From an uncultured Neisseria sp. (GTDB taxonomy: Bacteria; Pseudomonadota; Gammaproteobacteria; Burkholderiales; Neisseriaceae): 5,105 bases of DNA. Under the pieces are notes generated by a model. It was not told where the DNA came from. It did not search any database and saw nothing but the letters and a program-made list of their open reading frames with translations. The stretch is from assembly GCA_947097615.1 (NCBI GenBank), contig CAMURX010000129.1, forward strand, positions 1-5,105, in the 5' to 3' direction. Shown here piece by piece: positions 1 to 4,194 of the stretch. Position 1 is the stretch's first letter. Every line of letters begins with the position of its first letter. A program made the position numbers and the translations under genes.

Positions 1-72
1 GGTGGCCGTCTGAAAAACGGTGGCCGTCTGAAAAACGGTGGCCGTCTGAAAAACGGTGGCCGTCTGAAAAAC
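1..72 (+). repeat. Four-copy 18-bp tandem array of DNA uptake sequence units
   Basis: The unit GGTGGCCGTCTGAAAAAC is repeated four times without a mismatch (1-18, 19-36, 37-54, 55-72) and the array is cut by the left window edge, so the true copy number may be higher. Every unit carries the DUS core GCCGTCTGAA, but preceded by TG rather than the AG found at the other five uptake sequences of this window. The last unit also supplies the outer left arm of the hemA terminator hairpin. The unit length is a multiple of three: on the plus strand one frame would encode repeated GGRLKN and another has a TGA in each unit, so a gene entering from the left could end here. Uptake sequences promote DNA binding during natural transformation in Neisseriaceae; a tandem array suggests replication slippage. 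Confidence 0.93.
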
Positions 73-107
73 GCCGCTTCTGTCGAAGCGGCGTTTTTCA
101 GACGGCC
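58..107 (-). terminator. hemA intrinsic terminator built on inverted uptake sequences
   Basis: A perfect 23-bp inverted repeat (58-80 and 85-107) has a 4-base loop (81-84). Read on the minus strand, the GC-rich inner stem is followed by TTTTT (complement of 67-71), the classic intrinsic terminator layout, 17 bases past the hemA stop. The plus strand also has TTTTT at 94-98, so the hairpin should work in both directions. The outer arms are facing uptake sequences: the right arm is a complete AGGCCGTCTGAA on the minus strand (97-108), the left arm the TG variant. Paired DUS used as terminators are well known in Neisseria. Confidence 0.9.
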
Positions 108-123
108 TGGATGCGGCATGGGT

Positions 124-1383
124 TCAGCTTTTGCGTTCGGGGTGGGTCAGGTGGTAAATCTGCGCCACGGCATCGACGAGGCCGCTGTCGCCGCCACCTT
201 TGGACAGGGTGTGGGTGGGCGAGTGCAGGAGTTTGTTAGTGAGCTGGACGGAGAGGCGTTCGAGCACTTCTTCGGGCGAGGCGCCTTTGGCGAGCTGTTT
301 CATGGCATTTTCGAGGACGTGGCGGCGGGCGCGTTCGCCTTCGTCGCGCAGGGCGCGGATCAGGGGGACGTTTTCGCGGCTTTTCTGCCATTCGAGAAAT
401 TCGGCAACTTTCTGCCCCACCATGGCCTCTGCCTGCGCCGCGGCTTTCTGCCGCGCTTCGCGGCCGCTCTGTACGACTCCGGCCATGTCGTCGACGGTGT
501 AGAGGTAGACATCATCGAGTTCAGCGATTTGGGCTTCGATGTCGCGCGGCACGGCCAGATCGAGCATGAAGACGGGCATTTGGTTACGCAGTTTGAGGGC
601 GTTTTCGACCATGCCTTTGCCGACGACGGGCAGGGGGCTGGCGGTGGAGGAGATAACGACGTCGTAGCGGTGGAGGATGTCGGGGATATCGGCCAAGAGG
701 CAGGGTTCGGCGTGGATGCCGAGTTTGCCGCACAATTCTTCGGCGCGTGCGAGGGTGCGGTTGGCAACGGTCATCAGGCGCGGGTTTTCGGCAGCGAAGT
801 AGGTGGCGACGAGTTCGATCATTTCGCCAGCGCCGATAAAGAGGACGTTGAGTTTGCCGACGTCGGGGAATATCTGGGCGGCCATTTTCACCGAAGCGGC
901 GGCCATGGAAACCGACTGCTCGCCCACGGCCGTGCCGCTGCGGATTTCTTTGGCAACGGAGAATGTTTTTTGGAACAGGGCGTTGAGCCAGCTGCCGAGG
1001 GTGTTTTGCTCCTGCGCGGTTTGCACGGCGTCTTTGAGCTGGCCGAGGATTTGCGGCTCGCCCAGCACCATGCTGTCGAGCCCGCAGGCAACGCGGAAGG
1101 CGTGGCGGACGGTGTCGCTGCAACCGTAGGTGTAGAGATAGGGGCGGATTTCTTCGGGGCTGAGGGCGCGCTCTGCGGCCAGCCAGCCGGTGACGGCTTC
1201 GGCATCGCCGACGCAATAGAGTTCGGTGCGGTTGCAGGTGGAGAGAATGACGGCTTCGCGCGCGGCGCCGCTGTCGGTCAGACCGGCAAGCGCTTCGGGC
1301 AGCACATCGGCAGAAAACGCCAGTTTCTCGCGGATGCCCAGCGGCGCGGTTTGGTGGTTCAGTCCGATAACGGTCAGCTGCAT
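124..1383 (-). CDS. hemA: Glutamyl-tRNA reductase
   Basis: HemA reduces glutamyl-tRNA(Glu) to glutamate-1-semialdehyde with NADPH, the first committed step of the C5 route to 5-aminolevulinate and haem; it is a soluble dimer. The 419-residue product fits the family length. Visible landmarks are the N-terminal GLNHQTAP (7-14), the catalytic loop STCNRTE with nucleophile Cys50, the GLDSMVLGEPQILGQ block (101-115) typical of the substrate domain, the nucleotide-binding GAGEMIE (184-190), NRTLARAEEL (208-217), DLAVPRDIE (275-283), and a helical C-terminal region from about 315 fitting the dimerisation domain. An in-frame ATG ten codons upstream (1411-1413) is rejected because it overlaps the TATAAT promoter element; MQLTVIGLNH is the family-like start. 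The leader has no evident Shine-Dalgarno sequence. The gene is monocistronic here, divergent from ccoG, and ends in a strong hairpin. Confidence 0.96.
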   Translation of the reverse strand: MQLTVIGLNHQTAPLGIREKLAFSADVLPEALAGLTDSGAAREAVILSTCNRTELYCVGDAEAVTGWLAAERALSPEEIRPYLYTYGCSDTVRHAFRVACGLDSMVLGEPQILGQLKDAVQTAQEQNTLGSWLNALFQKTFSVAKEIRSGTAVGEQSVSMAAASVKMAAQIFPDVGKLNVLFIGAGEMIELVATYFAAENPRLMTVANRTLARAEELCGKLGIHAEPCLLADIPDILHRYDVVISSTASPLPVVGKGMVENALKLRNQMPVFMLDLAVPRDIEAQIAELDDVYLYTVDDMAGVVQSGREARQKAAAQAEAMVGQKVAEFLEWQKSRENVPLIRALRDEGERARRHVLENAMKQLAKGASPEEVLERLSVQLTNKLLHSPTHTLSKGGGDSGLVDAVAQIYHLTHPERKS

Positions 1384-1411
1384 GGCGGGAGGCGGGGTAA
1401 AAAAACGGCGC

Positions 1412-1420
1412 ATTATAGCA
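1412..1420 (-). promoter_or_regulatory. hemA extended -10 promoter
   Basis: The minus strand reads TGCTATAAT here: a perfect TATAAT (1417-1412) preceded by the TGn extended -10 motif. No good TTGACA match sits 16-18 bases upstream, which fits a promoter relying on the extended -10. Transcription should start near 1405-1406, giving a leader of about 22 bases. That start lies downstream of the alternative ATG at 1411-1413, so only the ATG at 1381-1383 can be used from this promoter. Confidence 0.7.
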
Positions 1421-1422
1421 AA

Positions 1423-1434
1423 TTCAGACGGCCT
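1423..1434 (-). repeat. DNA uptake sequence (AG dialect) in the hemA promoter
   Basis: Exact AGGCCGTCTGAA on the minus strand, unpaired. It occupies the spacer immediately upstream of the hemA extended -10 element, where a -35 box and spacer would normally lie. It is a site for DNA uptake; any promoter effect is inference. Confidence 0.9.
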
Positions 1435-1541
1435 TTATTCATGAAAATGCAATATGAGAGCGCACAAAGTACAGGATTGAAATCGTGTATGGAGGCCATA
1501 AACAGACTCTCTGCGCAAAAGCGCCCGCAGGATTAAGGGCG

Positions 1542-1547
1542 TATAAT
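1542..1547 (+). promoter_or_regulatory. Candidate -10 element for ccoG-fixH (distal)
   Basis: Perfect TATAAT in the divergent intergenic region, with no convincing -35 at 16-18 bases and no TGn extension. If used, transcription would start near 1553-1554 and leave a leader of about 65 bases. I see no TTGAT-N4-ATCAA (FNR-type) box in 1414-1618, although cbb3 genes are often FNR-controlled. Confidence 0.4.
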
Positions 1548-1565
1548 CCCGCGCCGCCATAAGCC

Positions 1566-1571
1566 TATAAT
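1566..1571 (+). promoter_or_regulatory. Candidate -10 element for ccoG-fixH (proximal)
   Basis: A second perfect TATAAT, again without a recognisable -35. It would give a leader of about 40 bases. It forms the left half of an imperfect 17-base palindrome, TATAATTTCAAGTTATA (1566-1582), centred on 1574 with one mismatched pair, which could be an operator or chance AT-rich symmetry. The sequence alone does not decide between this element and the one at 1542. Confidence 0.4.
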
Positions 1572-1618
1572 TTCAAGTTATAAACAAACCGCAAACCACA
1601 ATCCGAAGGAACACCGCC

Positions 1619-3187
1619 ATGGCCGAACAGCAGAAAAACGATGCCGCCCCCCCCGAACCGGAAGGCGGTTCAAGCCCCGAAACCGCCGCCGCTCCGTCGG
1701 GTGAAACCAAAGCCAAACCCGCCATCAAAATCAACGACGCAGCCGACGCGAAAGCCAAACCCGCCGCAAAAACCAAAGCGGCGGGCAAGCCCAAAGAGCA
1801 GGTGATCAAGCTCTACGAATCCGGCAAGCGCATCCATCCGAAAAAGGCCGAAGGCCGTTTTGCCAAGCTGCGCATCGCCGCCATCCTCGCCACCCAGTTT
1901 GTGTTCTACTGCATCCCGTGGTTCAACTGGTCGGGGCGGCAGGCCGTGCTGTTCGACATTCCCAACCGCCACTTCTTCATCTTCAACCTCTCCTTCGGCA
2001 TGGCCGACCTGATTTACCTCGCCCTGCTGCTGATTATCTGCGCCTTCGGCCTGTTTTGGTGGACAACCGTGGCCGGACGCCTGTGGTGCGGCTACGCCTG
2101 CCCGCAAACCGTGTACACCGAAATCATGCTGTGGATAGACCACTTCGTCGAAGGCGACCGCAACAAGCGCATGAAACTCGACAAAGAGCCGTGGAACGCG
2201 CGCAAAATCCGCATCAAGCTTACCAAATACCTGCTGATTTTCGCCGTCTGCGCCTGGACGGGCATCACCTTTGCCGGCTGGTTCACCCCCATCCGCGACT
2301 TCGTGCCCGCCCTCTTCAACGGACAGGCGGGCGGCGGCGCCCTCTTCGCCGCCGCCTTCTACGGCTTCGTCACCTGGCTCTTCGCCCACCAGATGCGCGA
2401 ACAGGTGTGCAAACACATGTGTCCCTACGCCCGCTTCCAAAGCGCGATGTTCGACCCCGACACCCTGGTCATTTCCTACGACACCGAGCGCGGCGAGCCG
2501 CGCGGCGCGCGCAAGAAAAACGTCGGCCGCGACGAAACCGACTTGGGCGACTGCATCAACTGTACCATGTGTGTGCAGGTCTGCCCCGTCGGCATCGACA
2601 TCCGCGACGGCCTGCAATACGAATGCATCGGCTGCGCCGCCTGCATCGACGCCTGCGACGACATCATGGACAAAATGGGCTATCCGCGCGGCCTCATCCG
2701 CTACACCACCGAAAACGTCCTCGAACACAAATACAGCGACAAAGACATCAAAAAACAACTGCTGCGCCCGCGCGTTATCGGCTACGGCGCCGTCCTGGCC
2801 GCGGCCGTCACCGCCTTCCTCGTCGGCGTGGCCACCCGCCAGACCCTGCGCGTCGACATCATAAAAGACAGGGGCGTGATGGTGCGCGAAAACAGCAAAG
2901 GCTGGCTGGAAAACGCCTACAACCTGCGCATCATCAACAACAGCGAAAAAGAGCAGACCGTCACCGCCGCCGTCACCGGCTTCGACGACATCGCCCTTAC
3001 CGGCCTGCCCGAAGGCGGCGTCAAAGTCGGTGGCCGCGAAACCCTCACCATCCCCGTGCAGGTTTCCACCATCCCCGAATACGCCGACAGAGGCAGCCAC
3101 CCCATCGAATTCACCTTCACCTACCGCGAAGACGGCAGCGCCGAAGGCCGCACCATCACCGAAAAATCCAACTTTATCGGAGAATAA
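1619..3187 (+). CDS. ccoG: Cytochrome c oxidase accessory protein CcoG (FixG/RdxA family)
   Basis: CcoG is an inner-membrane iron-sulfur protein needed for cbb3-type oxidase assembly; Rhodobacter work assigns it Cu(II)-reducing activity that prepares copper for the CcoN centre. The 522-residue product shows hydrophobic segments at about 86-104, 124-149, 203-222, 237-256 and 387-405, the motifs CGYACP (157-162) and CKHMCP (264-269), and two 4Fe-4S motifs: C312/C315/C318/C322 and C336/C339/C342/C346. From about 410 the tail has the beta-rich look of the family's Ig-like domain. All expected cysteines are present. Residues 1-62 are an extra Ala/Lys/Pro-rich low-complexity stretch before the conserved YESGKRIHPKKAEGRF. 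The start is the ATG with AAGGA at 1606-1610, eight bases upstream; a GTG at 1802-1804 is a weaker alternative that would remove the extension. fixH follows two bases after the stop. Confidence 0.95.
   Translation: MAEQQKNDAAPPEPEGGSSPETAAAPSGETKAKPAIKINDAADAKAKPAAKTKAAGKPKEQVIKLYESGKRIHPKKAEGRFAKLRIAAILATQFVFYCIPWFNWSGRQAVLFDIPNRHFFIFNLSFGMADLIYLALLLIICAFGLFWWTTVAGRLWCGYACPQTVYTEIMLWIDHFVEGDRNKRMKLDKEPWNARKIRIKLTKYLLIFAVCAWTGITFAGWFTPIRDFVPALFNGQAGGGALFAAAFYGFVTWLFAHQMREQVCKHMCPYARFQSAMFDPDTLVISYDTERGEPRGARKKNVGRDETDLGDCINCTMCVQVCPVGIDIRDGLQYECIGCAACIDACDDIMDKMGYPRGLIRYTTENVLEHKYSDKDIKKQLLRPRVIGYGAVLAAAVTAFLVGVATRQTLRVDIIKDRGVMVRENSKGWLENAYNLRIINNSEKEQTVTAAVTGFDDIALTGLPEGGVKVGGRETLTIPVQVSTIPEYADRGSHPIEFTFTYREDGSAEGRTITEKSNFIGE
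3179..3182 (+). promoter_or_regulatory. fixH ribosome binding site inside the ccoG end
   Basis: GGAG overlaps the last codons of ccoG and lies seven bases before a GTG at 3190-3192. No ATG in this frame gives the family-like N-terminus, so this site decides the GTG start. The arrangement implies translational coupling to ccoG. Confidence 0.75.
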
Positions 3188-3189
3188 CC

Positions 3190-3738
3190 GTGAACGGGCA
3201 ACCCCCCAAACCCTGGTACAAAGAACCTTGGCCGTGGCTGCTGATGTCCGGCCCCGCCATTGTCGTCGTCGCCGCCTTCGTCACCCTCTGGCTGGCTGCC
3301 AGCAACAGCTCCGACCTCGTCAGTGACGACTACTACAAAGACGGCAAACACATCGACCTCGACATCAAGCGCGACACTGCCGCCCTCGAACGCGGCATCA
3401 ACGCCCAAGTGCTCATCAGCCCCGACGGCAGCGCCGTGCGCGTCTACCTTTCCGGCCGCTTCGAAAACAGCGTGCCCGTCAAACTGACCCTGATGCATCC
3501 GGCAAAAAAAGAATTCGACCAAAGCATCGTCCTGCAAAAATCCGCCGCCCCGCCCTCGGGCGACAAAACCGAATTCACCGGCCGCTTCGCCGCCCTGCCT
3601 GCCACCCAGCACTGGTACGTCCGCCTCGAAGACACCGCCCGCATCTGGCGCGTGGAAAACAAATGGATTACCGGCCAGGGCGGCTCGGTCAGCCTCGCCC
3701 CGGTGAAAAACCTCGCCAACGCGGCGCAGCAGCGCTAG
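3190..3738 (+). CDS. fixH: FixH family protein, cbb3 oxidase assembly
   Basis: FixH-family proteins are small single-span membrane proteins encoded beside ccoG or ccoNOP and linked to cbb3 oxidase assembly; the biochemical role is poorly defined. The 182-residue product has a short Trp/Pro-rich N-terminus (PKPWYKEPWPW, 6-16), one transmembrane segment at about 17-37, then DDYYKDGKHID (46-56), the family signature just outside the membrane, and a beta-rich periplasmic domain including LMHPAKKEFD (101-110). There is no cysteine, so no CxxxC copper site is present. It starts at GTG with GGAG upstream and lies two bases after ccoG, so one transcript is expected. The TAG stop is unusual in composition: its TA is the presumed target duplication of the MITE-like element that follows and its G is the first base of that element. 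No ccoI or ccoS follows. Confidence 0.9.
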   Translation: MNGQPPKPWYKEPWPWLLMSGPAIVVVAAFVTLWLAASNSSDLVSDDYYKDGKHIDLDIKRDTAALERGINAQVLISPDGSAVRVYLSGRFENSVPVKLTLMHPAKKEFDQSIVLQKSAAPPSGDKTEFTGRFAALPATQHWYVRLEDTARIWRVENKWITGQGGSVSLAPVKNLANAAQQR

Positions 3739-3900
3739 GGTCTGTTGACAATCAGCGTTGCGGCGGTGTTTTTGGCAAAAAATACCCGCCTGCCGCGTCA
3801 AAAATGCTCGCAAGGTGTCTAATCTTGCCGTACTTTTTTCCTTGCATTCGGCCATTTTTCACTCAAAAAACCGTCTCGCAAGCTGATTGTCAACAGCCCC
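3738..3900. mobile_element. 163-bp MITE-like element with 19-bp inverted repeats and TA duplication
   Basis: The ends are GGGTCTGTTGACAATCAGC (3738-3756) and the inverse of GGGGCTGTTGACAATCAGC (3882-3900), 18 of 19 matching, flanked by TA on both sides (3736-3737 and 3901-3902). Subterminal stretches are also loosely inverted (TTGCG, then a run of T, then a run of A, then CC, on each side), so a transcript could fold into a long imperfect hairpin; a smaller stem of 3762-3773 with 3777-3790 lies within. There is no transposase gene. TA duplication and short non-coding size fit a MITE mobilised by an IS630/Tc1-like transposase. The ends do not resemble the Correia repeat as I remember it. Each end holds an inward TTGACA, but no -10 follows. 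The family name is unknown to me. Confidence 0.75.
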
Positions 3901-3927
3901 TAGGGGATTGACATTCGGCATTGCGGC
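3901..3927 (+). repeat. Degenerate copy of the MITE-like element's left end
   Basis: Directly after the MITE-like element, the sequence again begins TAGGG and continues TTGACATTCGGCATTGCGGC (3908-3927), which matches 17 of 20 bases of the intact left end at 3745-3764; the short part between TAGGG and TTGACA has a two-base gap. It looks like an older, truncated element end in direct orientation, into whose TA the intact copy inserted. No matching right end is visible. Confidence 0.55.
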
Positions 3928-3930
3928 AAG

Positions 3931-3942
3931 AGGCCGTCTGAA
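3931..3942 (+). repeat. DNA uptake sequence (AG dialect), single
   Basis: Exact AGGCCGTCTGAA on the plus strand without an inverted partner nearby, so it is an uptake site rather than a terminator. It lies between the degenerate MITE-like end and the dRS3 element. Confidence 0.9.
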
Positions 3943-3958
3943 AGCTCAAACCGCCGTC

Positions 3959-3978
3959 ACTCCCGCGCAGGCGGGAAT
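3959..3978 (+). repeat. dRS3 repeat, left copy
   Basis: ACTCCCGCGCAGGCGGGAAT differs from the ATTCCC-N8-GGGAAT consensus by one base (C at 3960). It is itself a near-palindrome. dRS3 sites are known integration targets of filamentous Nf/MDA-type phages in Neisseria; no phage DNA is present here. Confidence 0.88.
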
Positions 3979-4033
3979 CTTTTATCGGTTACGGACGCAT
4001 GGTTTCACTACCGTGTGTTACGGCTCAGACAAG

Positions 4034-4053
4034 ATTCCCGCCTGCGCGGGAAT
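4034..4053 (-). repeat. dRS3 repeat, right copy
   Basis: ATTCCCGCCTGCGCGGGAAT fits the 20-base dRS3 consensus exactly and is inverted relative to the left copy. Confidence 0.9.
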
Positions 4054-4058
4054 GACGG

Positions 4059-4141
4059 AACACATCGGCGGCTTGGAGCGAGACCGGACAAAGTTTTAAC
4101 AGCATGGAAAATGTCGGGTTTCCAAACCCTGCCTGACTATA
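4059..4141. other. Intergenic remainder without a recognised gene
   Basis: Between the NIME-like element and the terminator I see no gene and no clear promoter. The only structure is a small hairpin, GGGTTTCCAAACCC (4116-4129), with no T-run after it. It may be the edge of another intergenic repeat unit. Confidence 0.5.
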
Positions 4142-4174
4142 AAAGGCCGTCTGAAAATATTTCAGACGGCCTTT
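4142..4174 (-). terminator. bdhA terminator from paired uptake sequences
   Basis: A perfect 15-bp stem (4142-4156 with 4160-4174) with a 3-base loop contains AGGCCGTCTGAA on each strand (plus at 4144-4155, minus at 4161-4172). On the minus strand it lies 20 bases past the dehydrogenase stop and runs out through TTTT. It is symmetrical, so it may also stop read-through from fixH, although only TTT follows on the plus strand. Confidence 0.82.
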
Positions 4175-4194
4175 CTGCATTCAAATTAAACGGC

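Larger units (their letters stand above)
3954..4058. repeat. Neisserial intergenic mosaic (NIME-like) element
   Basis: Outer 28-bp inverted repeats (3954-3981 and 4031-4058, one mismatch) contain the two dRS3 sequences and enclose about 50 bp of non-coding core. This is the layout described for NIMEs in Neisseria: repeat-sequence units bounded by dRS3 that tend to accumulate near genes and favour recombination. The core includes two GTTACGG copies (near 3988 and 4017). I cannot assign the core to a named RS family. Any short reading frame here, with peptides such as VTPAQAGI and IPACAGMT, is only translated repeat. Confidence 0.85.

Noticed and set aside
1..72. CRISPR array
   Set aside because: The repeats are directly adjacent with no spacers, and the unit is an uptake sequence.
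1384..1413. Ten-codon longer hemA start at 1411-1413
   Set aside because: That ATG overlaps the TATAAT hexamer and lies upstream of the predicted transcript start; the added residues are not family-like.
118..1536. Long plus-strand frame (472 codons) opposite hemA
   Set aside because: It is the GC-rich antisense shadow of hemA; the composition has no recognisable domain, while the minus strand encodes a complete family protein.
2241..2256. Possible uptake sequence inside ccoG (GCCGTCTG)
   Set aside because: The match stops after eight bases, being followed by CG instead of AA.
1670..3100. Long minus-strand frame (476 codons) opposite ccoG
   Set aside because: It is antisense to the confidently identified ccoG, with no ribosome site or motif.
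1918..3189. Upstream extension of the fixH frame across ccoG, giving 606 codons
   Set aside because: The part before 3190 is an Arg/His/Pro-rich shadow of ccoG; FixH starts at the GTG at 3190 with its own ribosome site.
3121..3855. Minus-strand 244-codon frame starting inside the MITE-like element
   Set aside because: It is mostly the antisense of fixH; the first 40 or so residues are translated repeat and show no transposase motif.
3738..3900. Correia element
   Set aside because: Size and TA flanks are similar, but the terminal repeats differ from the Correia TATAGTGGATTAA-type ends.
3663..3911. Plus-strand 82-codon frame spanning the end of fixH and the element
   Set aside because: It is out of frame with fixH, covers repeat DNA and has no ribosome site.
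3887..4099. Plus-strand 70-codon frame with VTPAQAGI and IPACAGMT
   Set aside because: These peptides are the usual translation of dRS3 repeats, not a gene.
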